From contig JAHEZA010000180.1 in assembly GCA_023251335.1 (NCBI GenBank), positions 1 through 5,886 of the forward strand: 5,886 nucleotides of DNA. Direction: 5' to 3'. The notes beneath the pieces are model-generated. The model worked only from the letters and a program-made list of their open reading frames with translations, had not been told where the DNA came from and made no database searches. Origin of the DNA: Chitinophagaceae bacterium (GTDB taxonomy: Bacteria; Bacteroidota; Bacteroidia; Chitinophagales; Chitinophagaceae). The position numbers and the translations under genes were made by a program. Position 1 is the stretch's first letter. The number at the start of each line of letters is the position of its first letter. This document shows positions 1-5,575 of the stretch, one piece after another.

Positions 1-72
1 AACAAACTCTTTGCCCACGCAGACATTATTGTCCGTAGCCTGCAGCCGGTAAGTACCCTGTTTGTAATAAAA
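1..72 (-). pseudogene. Possible coding fragment at the left edge (adhesin/SprB-repeat-like scrap)
   Basis: On the minus strand a frame is open from a TAA at 73-75 through the left edge and reads GTYRLQATDNNVCVGKEFV near its end. The stretch is clearly more GC-rich than the spacer to its right, and the peptide resembles the GTYxVxATDxNGC pattern of SprB/PKD-like repeats in large secreted Bacteroidota proteins. No start codon is visible after the stop, so if real it is a decayed 5' portion of a gene that continues outside the window. The plus strand is also open in frame 1 from base 1 to a TGA at 211-213 (70 codons), but that peptide has no recognisable features. Both readings are weak. Confidence 0.2.
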
Positions 73-656
73 TTAAATAGCCTGGAGAAAGATAAATGCA
101 TGGGTCTGAACGGTCATTCGGTCAGGAATAAGTTAGTTATTTTCACTAGTGCGCCCTCATTCCTTTCAATCTTTAATATCCTGGCGCTTTTTGCTTATAC
201 AAATAATTTGTGAAAATGGTTGAAGGGCTCCATTTTTGAATAGTACAAAGATGAAAAACCCGCCAGTAATTCCCGGGAAAATATTTTTTTATTTTTAATA
301 TTCCTCCTAAATTTGTCTTGCATATTTACTGCTCAGAATTAAATGATTTTTGCGGCTGACAAATTAATACTGCATTTTTTCTCATAACAGACCGGATATA
401 TCGTAACATACGACTGAGCCGTATCATTGAAAAAGATAGTTTTAAAACGATTTTTTTCGCGCTACCAATGTTTACACAGAATTAAAATCCTTTCTCCTGT
501 TTTTCGCCAGAAATACTAATCTGCCAGGACGTAGTAGTCTATTGTAATTAAACGCCCGTTAATCCGCCTCCCTGGAAATCAACTGTATTTTATAACCAAC
601 TTACCACGGAATCGCTGGAACATACAATCACTTTTTTCATTTAAAAATTAAATTTT
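73..656. other. Long AT-rich intergenic region upstream of the sulfur operon
   Basis: No convincing gene is visible on either strand. The stretch probably holds the promoter of the downstream three-gene cluster. One match to the Bacteroidota -7 box (TAnnTTTG) is TAAATTTG at 308-315, but no good -33 TTG lies about 19 bases ahead of it. It would leave a leader of more than 300 bases, so it is only a candidate. A small inverted repeat ATACG/CGTAT occupies 408-412 and 420-424. The last 50 bases before the ATG at 657 are very AT-rich and carry no Shine-Dalgarno sequence, which is normal for this phylum. Confidence 0.5.
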
Positions 657-1361
657 ATGCAATTAAACAATTCCAAACCAACAACAGACCGTCGTGGCTT
701 TTTAGGAACATTAGCCCTGGGCGCCGGTGCAGTCAGCATCGCATCATTATCTGTGCCATTGCAGGTAGTAGCTGCATCCGAAAAATTTTCTTTTCCTGCT
801 GATGAAGACCCGGACGCCTGGTTTAATAAAATAACCGGAAAGCACCGGATCGTGTTCGATGTTACCGCGCCACATGAAATTTTTCCCTTTGCGTGGCCAC
901 GGGTTTTTATGATAACGAATACAATGACAGGCACACCCGAAAAAAGTTGCAATGAAGTTATCATCCTGAGGCATGAAGCCATCCCTTATGCCCTTGAAGA
1001 CCGCCTGTGGGCAAAATACAAAATGGGAGAAATGTTTAAAATAACCGATCCCGCTACTAAAGAACCTTCGGTGCGTAATATGTTTTGGAAACCAAAACCA
1101 GGTGATTTTTCAGTTCCGGGAATTGGAAATGTGCAGATAGGAATTAATGAATTGCAGGAAAGCGGCGCCATGTTTTGTGTATGTAATATGGCGATCACCG
1201 TTTTTAGCGCCGCAATTGCACAAGCCTCAAATGCAGATGCAGGCGAGGTTAAAAACGATTTCCTTTCCGGTGTATTGCCCGGTGTACAGGTAGTGCCTTC
1301 GGGTGTTTGGGCGGTGGGCCGTGCACAGGAACATGGATGTGCTTATTGTTTTGTGGCATAA
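657..1361 (+). CDS. Tat-exported DsrE-like protein with C-terminal CxxC
   Basis: A 234-residue exported protein, probably a periplasmic sulfur-binding or sulfur-transfer protein of the DsrE/DsrF-like fold; no enzymatic activity can be assigned. The N-terminus has a twin-arginine signal (DRRGFLG, residues 11-17) followed by a hydrophobic stretch ending near VVAA (37-40), the likely cleavage region. Residues 174-234 line up with the small DsrE-like protein two genes downstream: FCVCNMAI (173-180) with KVCALAM, and LPGVQVVPSGVW (207-218) with LPNVQIVPDGIY. C176 therefore matches the conserved DsrE-type cysteine. C174 and the terminal C228-A-Y-C231 are extra, and C98 is a fifth cysteine. Tat export suggests it is folded, perhaps around a cofactor or disulfide, before secretion. 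It is the first gene of the cluster, 18 bases ahead of the TsdA-like cytochrome, so co-transcription is likely. The ATG at 657 is chosen because it puts the RR motif in the normal place. The DsrE assignment rests on the paralogy seen here and on family memory. Confidence 0.8.
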   Translation: MQLNNSKPTTDRRGFLGTLALGAGAVSIASLSVPLQVVAASEKFSFPADEDPDAWFNKITGKHRIVFDVTAPHEIFPFAWPRVFMITNTMTGTPEKSCNEVIILRHEAIPYALEDRLWAKYKMGEMFKITDPATKEPSVRNMFWKPKPGDFSVPGIGNVQIGINELQESGAMFCVCNMAITVFSAAIAQASNADAGEVKNDFLSGVLPGVQVVPSGVWAVGRAQEHGCAYCFVA

Positions 1362-1379
1362 AAAATAAACGCAAAACCG

Positions 1380-2369
1380 ATGCGTAAAAATATTTTTATC
1401 AGCCTGGCAACGGCGCTCTTCCTGGTTATTCCCCTGACTTTGAAAAATTATTTTTTTCACGACAAGAAAAGCGATCAAAATAATCCGGACTCTTCAGTTA
1501 TCGCTTTAAGTAAAGAATGGAAGGCGCCGGATACCAGCCAGCTTGGCCATACTCAGCAAGACGATTTGATTCGATATGGGAGGGTTTTGATATTAAACAC
1601 CGCTGATTTTTTTGGGCCCCGGGGCTCAATAATGCCTATTTCCAATGGCATGAACTGTGGAAATTGTCATATTGATGCAGGTACCAGGCTTTGGGGTAAT
1701 AATTTTTCAATGGTTGCCTCCACTTATCCTCTCTACAGAAACAGAAGCGGCAAAATTGAAACTGTGGAAATGCGTATCGACGATTGCTTTGAAAGAAGCC
1801 TGAATGGAAAGAAGCTTCCTGATTCGGTAAGAGAAATGAAGGCAATGATTGCGTATATTAATTGGTTGGGTAAGGATGTAGATAAAGGAGTGAAAACAAA
1901 AGGATCAGGCATAGAAAAACTCCCGTTTTTAAACAGGGCGGCAGATCCTGTCAAAGGAAAAATAGTGTATGTTACCATTTGCAAAAAATGCCACGGGAGT
2001 AATGGCGGAGGCAAATTAAAAGATAACGGCAAAGAATATTTTTACCCGCCCTTATGGGGAAGAAATAGTTATAATGTGGGCGCCGGAATGTACCAGCTTT
2101 CAAAATTTGCCGGGTACATAAAAAATAATATGCCATTTGGAACCACTTTTACAAACCCGCAACTCACTGTTGAGCAGGCCTGGGACGTAGCAGCATTTGT
2201 AAATTCAAAACCACGGCCATCCACAAATCTAAGCATGGATTGGCCTGATATATCTGCAAAACCATTGGATTATCCATTCGGACCGTACGCGGATAGCTTT
2301 TCGGCCAGGCAGCATAAATACGGGCCCTTTTTGCCGGTTCAGCAATCGCATAAAAAGGCACATCCTTAA
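1380..2369 (+). CDS. tsdA: Diheme cytochrome c, TsdA-type thiosulfate dehydrogenase / tetrathionate reductase
   Basis: A 329-residue diheme c-type cytochrome of the TsdA family, which interconverts two thiosulfate and tetrathionate in the periplasm. Residues 5-24 are a hydrophobic signal peptide or membrane anchor without a lipobox. Heme 1 is bound by C93-G-N-C96-H97, followed by the family signature HIDAGT (97-102), YPLYRNRSGK (116-125) and RIDDCFERSLNG (132-143). C136 corresponds to the cysteine that ligates the active-site heme in characterised TsdA proteins. Heme 2 is bound by C201-K-K-C204-H205. N250-M251 in KNNMPFG sits where the distal ligand of heme 2 is found (Lys-Met in Allochromatium vinosum, Asn-Met in Campylobacter jejuni, as I recall). 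The Asn-Met form would favour the C. jejuni-like bifunctional or reductive type, but direction cannot be read from sequence. The length is that of a single-subunit TsdA, with no fused third heme domain. It lies between two DsrE-like genes (18 and 53 bases). A different substrate within the SoxA/TsdA superfamily remains possible. Confidence 0.85.
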   Translation: MRKNIFISLATALFLVIPLTLKNYFFHDKKSDQNNPDSSVIALSKEWKAPDTSQLGHTQQDDLIRYGRVLILNTADFFGPRGSIMPISNGMNCGNCHIDAGTRLWGNNFSMVASTYPLYRNRSGKIETVEMRIDDCFERSLNGKKLPDSVREMKAMIAYINWLGKDVDKGVKTKGSGIEKLPFLNRAADPVKGKIVYVTICKKCHGSNGGGKLKDNGKEYFYPPLWGRNSYNVGAGMYQLSKFAGYIKNNMPFGTTFTNPQLTVEQAWDVAAFVNSKPRPSTNLSMDWPDISAKPLDYPFGPYADSFSARQHKYGPFLPVQQSHKKAHP

Positions 2370-2422
2370 ATCATCATAAGAAATTTCAATTCATCTAAAC
2401 TTCGTTTTTAAAATTGTATGTC

Positions 2423-2839
2423 ATGAAAAAAATAATTTTATTGGTAAGTATCCTTACCTCACTTGCCGGTTTTTCAACTGCGCAAAACAAAGATTACAAA
2501 GTAGTTTTTGACCTCGCCAGTAAAGACACCTTAAATCAACAATCCCTTCTTCGCGAGATGAGCCTTATCAAAGAAGGCAATCCGGATGCACAGTTAGAGG
2601 CGGTGATCTATGGGCAGGGGCTGGGACTTATAATAAAAGATGCGTCTTCCCAATCTGCCGAAATCCAACGATTATTATCCATGAGCGATGTATCCATCAA
2701 AGTATGCGCGCTGGCAATGAAAAGACAAAAAGTTGATGCCAGTCAATTGCTGCCCAATGTTCAAATAGTGCCTGATGGTATCTATGAAATTATTTCAAAA
2801 CAACGTGACGGCTGGGGCTACATAAAGGTTGCTCATTAA
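2423..2839 (+). CDS. Sec-exported DsrE-family protein
   Basis: A 138-residue small DsrE/DsrF-like protein, likely periplasmic, with a plausible role as a sulfur (persulfide) carrier or binding partner of the adjacent cytochrome. MKKIILLVSILTSLAGFSTA (1-20) is a typical Sec signal with cleavage after A20. The mature part follows the DsrE pattern: KVVFDLAS (26-33), a helix, LEAVIYGQGLGLI (58-70), then SIKVCALAMKRQKV (91-104) with the single cysteine C95 at the family's conserved position. It ends with LLPNVQIVPDGIYEII and GWGYIKVAH. Compared with cytoplasmic DsrE its distinguishing feature is the secretion signal. It follows the TsdA-like gene by 53 bases and may share its transcript. The reading frame also has a TTG nine bases upstream (2414), but the ATG at 2423 is chosen because it gives a clean signal peptide. 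The substrate is unknown, and C95 as persulfide site is an inference from the family. Confidence 0.85.
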   Translation: MKKIILLVSILTSLAGFSTAQNKDYKVVFDLASKDTLNQQSLLREMSLIKEGNPDAQLEAVIYGQGLGLIIKDASSQSAEIQRLLSMSDVSIKVCALAMKRQKVDASQLLPNVQIVPDGIYEIISKQRDGWGYIKVAH

Positions 2840-3251
2840 AGTTTAAAACAATGGCCAGGCGGGGCATGGCGGGCAGCAGTAAACAAACAAATACCGGTGA
2901 TTATTATTTTCAGTTTTTTATAAACGGGAAAAATTAGAGTCGGTACACGTTTACTATGGATCAACCGGACTCTTATACACTGCTCCGTAAATAGCTTACC
3001 AGGTTTTCTTTGTTGATAATTTGTCTCATGATCAGACACCTTTAAAGACAACAACAAATGCGCGCATAACTTATTGGTTACTTTTTCTTTCAAGAGAAAA
3101 AGTGACAAGCAATCTTTTAAGAGAAAAGTGACAAACAAATACAAGTACGGTGAAGCAACACCTTCCTGAACAGTTCTGCCGGAATGAATCTTTCAGTTGG
3201 TATCCGGGCAGTAATAAGTTAGGTTTTTCTTTCTGATAATTTTCGCGGCTT
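2840..3251. other. Intergenic region between the sulfur operon and hepT
   Basis: No gene is visible here. It contains a bulged inverted repeat (AGAGTCGGT at 2936-2944, ACCGGACTCT at 2964-2973), about 100 bases after the last operon gene and without a T-run. It also holds the composite dispersed repeat at 3024-3140, listed separately. A second bulged stem (CTGCCGG at 3176-3182, CCGGGCAG at 3204-3211) lies just downstream of the convergently oriented hepT. Either stem could be a weak transcription end, but neither is a textbook intrinsic terminator. Confidence 0.5.
3024..3140 (+). repeat. Composite dispersed repeat, copy A, with hairpin and one extra 27-base unit
   Basis: The first part (3024-3070) shares its sequence, apart from a 4-base indel and a few substitutions, with 5468-5510; the block TTTAAAnACAACAA...CGCGCATAAC is nearly identical. 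The second part is an inverted repeat, GTTACTTTTTCT at 3077-3088 and AGAAAAAGTGAC at 3095-3106, with loop TTCAAG. A degenerate 27-base duplication of the loop plus right arm follows at 3114-3140. The same head and tail recur in copies B and C on the right of the window, so this is a dispersed genomic repeat and not a local hairpin only. Confidence 0.8.
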
Positions 3252-3611
3252 CTACTCTTCCAATAGCTTTTCTACTTCTGCCTGCAATACAGGAAGATGC
3301 CTTAAGACAATGCCCCAGATTACATCATCTGAAACAGAATCATAACCATGAATGATCCTGTTTCTTGTGTCAACTATTTTTCTGGAATTGGTTATTACCA
3401 TTGTTTCGTCACGCTTCAAAATCCGGCTAAGCGCTTCCCCTATTATTTCCACATTCCTTTCAACAGCACGTTTTGTCCGCAGATCTTTTTGATATTTTAA
3501 GAATTGCATTGTCCCATCATCGAAAAAACTATTAATTTCTGTGATCGCATTCAGAATATCATACAACCAGGCTTTTATTTCATTGTCCATATACAAGTTT
3601 TCTTTGCTCAT
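3252..3611 (-). CDS. hepT: HepT-like HEPN ribonuclease toxin (DUF86)
   Basis: A 119-residue all-alpha HEPN-domain protein, the toxin of the HepT/MntA toxin-antitoxin system; family members cleave RNA. The diagnostic motif is R83-N-R-I-I-H88-G-Y90 (Rx4HxY), intact here, so the toxin looks catalytically competent. Y90 is the residue type that the partner MntA AMPylates in the characterised Shewanella system. Other family features are WLYDILNAITEINSFF (15-30) and RAVERNVEIIGEAL (48-61). The gene overlaps the 3' end of mntA by 32 bases if it starts at the ATG at 3611. The second ATG at 3590 (MDNEIKAWLYDI) gives an 11-base overlap and an N-terminus that looks equally or more typical, so the start is uncertain. 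The pair is probably expressed from the promoter ahead of mntA, with translational coupling through the overlap. Confidence 0.88.
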   Translation of the reverse strand: MSKENLYMDNEIKAWLYDILNAITEINSFFDDGTMQFLKYQKDLRTKRAVERNVEIIGEALSRILKRDETMVITNSRKIVDTRNRIIHGYDSVSDDVIWGIVLRHLPVLQAEVEKLLEE

Positions 3612-3882
3612 TTACAGATTGCCTGAAATATGGATTTTTAATAGCCTTTTCCTCCAATAAGTCCACGGGTCTTTTAAGAAGTTCTTCTAATGCAAATTTG
3701 AAATCAAAATAATTGTCTGCATAATCTTCAACATCAATATTTGAAAAGTCAACAATCAGGTCGATGTCGCTTTCCTTATTAAAATTATCTGATAAAACAG
3801 AACCAAAGGCATAAAGGCTTTTAACTTTATGAGTCTTATAAAGTTTTATAATGTCTGGTGTAAGTAGTTGCTGTGTGTTCAT
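3580..3882 (-). CDS. mntA: MntA-type minimal nucleotidyltransferase antitoxin
   Basis: A 100-residue minimal nucleotidyltransferase, the antitoxin of HepT. Characterised MntA proteins neutralise HepT by transferring AMP to the tyrosine of its Rx4HxY motif. The active-site pattern is complete: G27-S28, ten residues, then D39-I-D41 (GSx10DxD), and a third acidic residue D74 in KRPVDLLEE. The C-terminal AIKNPYFRQSVNEQRKLVYG is characteristic. The frame stays open upstream to an ATG at 3972, but the extra 30 residues are low-complexity and would cover the promoter box. The start at 3882 (MNTQQLLTP) gives the usual family length. The gene lies about 95 bases downstream of the proposed right end of the IS110 element and overlaps hepT. 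Confidence 0.88.
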   Translation of the reverse strand: MNTQQLLTPDIIKLYKTHKVKSLYAFGSVLSDNFNKESDIDLIVDFSNIDVEDYADNYFDFKFALEELLKRPVDLLEEKAIKNPYFRQSVNEQRKLVYGQ

Positions 3883-3900
3883 TAGTAGAATATGAATTAT

Positions 3901-3908
3901 CAAATCTA
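3901..3908 (-). promoter_or_regulatory. Candidate Bacteroidota -7 promoter box for mntA-hepT
   Basis: Read on the minus strand this is TAGATTTG, an exact match to TAnnTTTG. It is placed 18 bases before the mntA ATG, so the leader would be about a dozen bases. The -33 position is poor (TGAA instead of TTTG at a 19-base spacing). It lies outside the proposed IS end, so the toxin-antitoxin pair would not depend on the IS for expression. Confidence 0.45.
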
Positions 3909-3976
3909 CAATATTTATTGAAATTGATTCATGCGTAGTAAGCAACCTGCCTGTATTTCTAAGGCTTTCCAAATCG

Positions 3977-3987
3977 AGTTATCCACA
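3977..3987. repeat. Direct repeat at the right end of the IS110 element
   Basis: AGTTATCCACA, identical to 5174-5184. It begins three bases beyond the transposase stop and contains TTATCCACA, which is also a perfect match to the classical DnaA-box consensus. Under the IS110 model this is left-donor half plus core. Confidence 0.6.
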
Positions 3988-3990
3988 TAT

Positions 3991-4989
3991 TTAAGCAGCA
4001 AATTTTAAGAAATCAACATATTTTGTTTTTCTTTTTGCACACGCAAATGCTCTGGATACCATCTTATTTCTAATAATATTTATAGTACTATATTCATTTT
4101 TACCTTCCTTTATTCTTCTATCAAAATAAAGTTGATATTCTTTGCACGATTGCAGGGCCGATCTTGCTCCACTGTTTATGATGGTTTTAATTTTTTTATT
4201 TGCCAAATGACTTACCCTGGTTCTCCCGTTCAACGATGTCCCGGATTTATTATCGAAGGGAGCAATTCCAATATAGCAGGCAAATTGCCGCCAGGTATCA
4301 AAGGATATAAAACCATTTGAATAGGCAATCATATAGGCTGCAATTACAGGGCCTATGCCGGGAACAGACTGCACACATTCGTTAAGAATAGCAAGTTCCT
4401 GGTCACCTTCAATAGTTTCACGAATAGCCACATCAATAATTTTTATTTTTTTCTCATAGGAATTAATCAATGATCGCTGAACAGAAAAGTATTCTTTCAT
4501 TTCCTTTTGATTTAAGAATTCATCAGACTCTTTCATACAGGCTTTAAATCCTGAATTGTGGCTAACTAATTTATCGCGAAGAGATAAAAGTTTTTTCAAT
4601 TTTTGAATAGCTTTAGCCGGTAGGTGGGTTAGGGTTAATTCATCACGATGCAGATAGCAGTAACGAGCTATTTTTCCTGCATCTGCTTTATCGTTTTTTC
4701 CTCTGGCAATCCCGAATGATAATTTGATACGTAAAGCTGATTCCTGGCAATAATGCAATTGCTGATCATCAGAAAAGCTGCAGAAAGGAAGATTATATAA
4801 GCCTGTATTTTCCAAACAAAATAAACACCTGGTAGCATCCTCAATTCCTGTGATTTGTTTTATCCATTTGAGCATCGCTTTAAATCCTTTTTCACTATTG
4901 GCAAATTGTTTGTGTTTTTTGCAATGATATAACCAAACATCAATTGTAAGTTTTGAAATATCAATTCCAATAAATTCTGCGTAATTCAT
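3991..4989 (-). CDS. IS110-family transposase (DEDD RuvC-like plus Transposase_20 domain)
   Basis: A 332-residue RNA-guided recombinase of the IS110 family. The N-terminal RuvC-like domain has all four acidic residues at the expected spacing: D10 in FIGIDISK, E60 in CLENTGLYN, D100 and D103 in GKNDKADAGKIARY. A charged, coiled-coil-prone linker spans roughly 125-190. The C-terminal Transposase_20 domain shows SVPGIGPVIAAYMIA (208-222) and YIGIAPFDNKSGTS (239-252) followed by NGRTRVSHLANKKIK. S249 is the best candidate for the catalytic serine, with S252 as alternative. It has full family length with no frameshift, so it is probably functional. The ATG at 4989 places the DxS motif at the usual distance from the N-terminus. 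The noncoding leader upstream carries the candidate bridge RNA. The family is certain; activity is inferred. Confidence 0.95.
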   Translation of the reverse strand: MNYAEFIGIDISKLTIDVWLYHCKKHKQFANSEKGFKAMLKWIKQITGIEDATRCLFCLENTGLYNLPFCSFSDDQQLHYCQESALRIKLSFGIARGKNDKADAGKIARYCYLHRDELTLTHLPAKAIQKLKKLLSLRDKLVSHNSGFKACMKESDEFLNQKEMKEYFSVQRSLINSYEKKIKIIDVAIRETIEGDQELAILNECVQSVPGIGPVIAAYMIAYSNGFISFDTWRQFACYIGIAPFDNKSGTSLNGRTRVSHLANKKIKTIINSGARSALQSCKEYQLYFDRRIKEGKNEYSTINIIRNKMVSRAFACAKRKTKYVDFLKFAA

Positions 4990-5011
4990 AAATTTGAATT
5001 TAAATTGTTAT

Positions 5012-5172
5012 AAAAAATAGTTGCTTACACTAAGACCTTTACAAGGCCGGCTTTTATCAGCTGCCTAAATTTCTAATTGGTGCTAATAAGCAACTCTTAA
5101 AGGGAGTGGGGACTAATACAGACAATAGATCGTAGGTCTGGCCGACAGTAAAGTTCACCCCACTTCCTTTTA
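5012..5172 (-). ncRNA. Candidate IS110 bridge RNA
   Basis: The noncoding left end folds on the minus strand into two consecutive stem/internal-loop units. The first has arms at 5158-5170 and 5099-5111 (12 of 13 pairs) around a 46-base loop. Inside that loop is a nested 5-bp hairpin, CAGAC/GTCTG (5136-5140 with 5119-5123), leaving unpaired sides of about 17 and 7 bases. The second has a perfect 9-bp stem, AGTTGCTTA/TAAGCAACT (5087-5095 with 5019-5027), around 59 bases that contain a GGCCTT/AAGGTC hairpin. A run of six T follows on the minus strand (5012-5017), a plausible 3' end. In IS621 the target-binding loop precedes the donor-binding loop in a bridge RNA of about 180 nt, encoded upstream of the recombinase. 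Size, position and shape match. Guide-target pairing is not demonstrated here. Confidence 0.55.
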
Positions 5173-5173
5173 A

Positions 5174-5184
5174 AGTTATCCACA
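5174..5184. repeat. Direct repeat at the left end of the IS110 element
   Basis: AGTTATCCACA, identical to 3977-3987. It sits just outside the first stem of the candidate bridge RNA. Under the IS110 model this is left-target half plus core CT, so the empty site would read GAGTTATCCACAAAAA on the plus strand. Confidence 0.6.
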
Positions 5185-5467
5185 AAAAATGTGAATTCAC
5201 AAAGAAAAAAAGAACCAAAAAAAGAAAAGTAATAGTAGTAATATCTATAAAGTATAAATGATAATGCAAATCTAAAGGCCGGCAAAGGCAGGCAAATATC
5301 ACCGGTTCTTCTTTTCCATTTTTAAGATGATAACCACATTGCCACTGATTAACTTTGCCCAATGGCAGATGTGCATAAGAAATAATATCTATCCACCGGC
5401 TTTCGCCGTGCGCAAGCAAGGAAAGACCCGCGGAGCGATGGTGTTTTCCTTGAACTTAGCGAAGCGA
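5185..5467. other. Noncoding region right of the IS110 element
   Basis: No gene can be supported. It starts with a 12-base perfect palindrome TGTGAATTCACA (5190-5201) and an A-rich run to about 5230. The minus strand of 5269-5419 has a coherent reading (for example YAHLPLGKVNQWQCGYHLKN), but it is entered only from a TTG inside a repeat. It ends without a domain I recognise, so it may be a gene scrap or part of a larger dispersed repeat. CGCGGAGCGAT at 5429-5439, followed by a shared tail to TCCTTGAACTT, recurs at 5704-5731. Confidence 0.45.
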
Positions 5468-5575
5468 TCTCATGAGCACCTTTAAAAACAACAATAGATC
5501 CGCGCATAACTTTTTGTAGAACATCCCGCTATTCGGAAGTTACTTTTTCTTTCAAGAGAAAAAAGTGACAAGCAA
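5468..5575 (+). repeat. Composite dispersed repeat, copy B, with hairpin
   Basis: It repeats copy A at 3024-3140 in the same orientation: TCTCATG at 5468-5474, the CGCGCATAAC block at 5501-5510, then the hairpin GTTACTTTTTCT at 5539-5550, loop TTCAAG and right arm AGAAAAAAGTGAC at 5557-5569. It differs by a 4-base gap near its start and by about 24 extra bases before the hairpin. No 27-base duplication follows the right arm in this copy. Confidence 0.8.

Larger units (their letters stand above)
3977..5184 (-). mobile_element. IS110-family insertion sequence (about 1.2 kb)
   Basis: The ends are proposed from an 11-base direct repeat, AGTTATCCACA at 3977-3987 and 5174-5184, that brackets the transposase gene. 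Read on the minus strand each copy ends TAACT, so a CT dinucleotide sits at each junction, the core reported for IS621. The layout fits the IS110 subgroup: a long noncoding left end (about 185-195 bases upstream of the transposase), a very short right end (about 14 bases after its stop), and no terminal inverted repeats. One repeat copy should belong to the target and one to the element, so the exact limits are ambiguous by up to 11 bases. The element looks intact. Confidence 0.65.

Noticed and set aside
641..982. Minus-strand open frame of 113 codons opposite the Tat/DsrE-like gene
   Set aside because: It is antisense to a well-supported gene with a Tat motif and paralogy, and the peptide shows no domain.
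2414..2422. TTG start at 2414 for the small DsrE-like protein
   Set aside because: The ATG nine bases downstream starts a clean MKK signal peptide. The TTG adds only three residues (MYV) with no support.
2936..2973. Inverted repeat as an intrinsic terminator of the sulfur operon
   Set aside because: The stem is bulged with a 19-base loop and no T-run, and it lies about 100 bases past the stop codon. It is noted only as part of the intergenic region.
3883..3972. Upstream ATG at 3972 as the mntA start
   Set aside because: It would add 30 hydrophobic, atypical residues and place the candidate promoter box inside the gene. The ATG at 3882 gives the normal family length.
4132..4320. Plus-strand open frame of 62 codons inside the transposase gene
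   Set aside because: It is antisense to the intact IS110 transposase and has no features of its own.
5057..5419. Minus-strand open frame of 120 codons across the IS left end and its flank
   Set aside because: It starts at a TTG inside a dispersed repeat, crosses the proposed IS boundary and the bridge RNA stems, and becomes low-complexity (runs of F and L). It has no recognisable domain.
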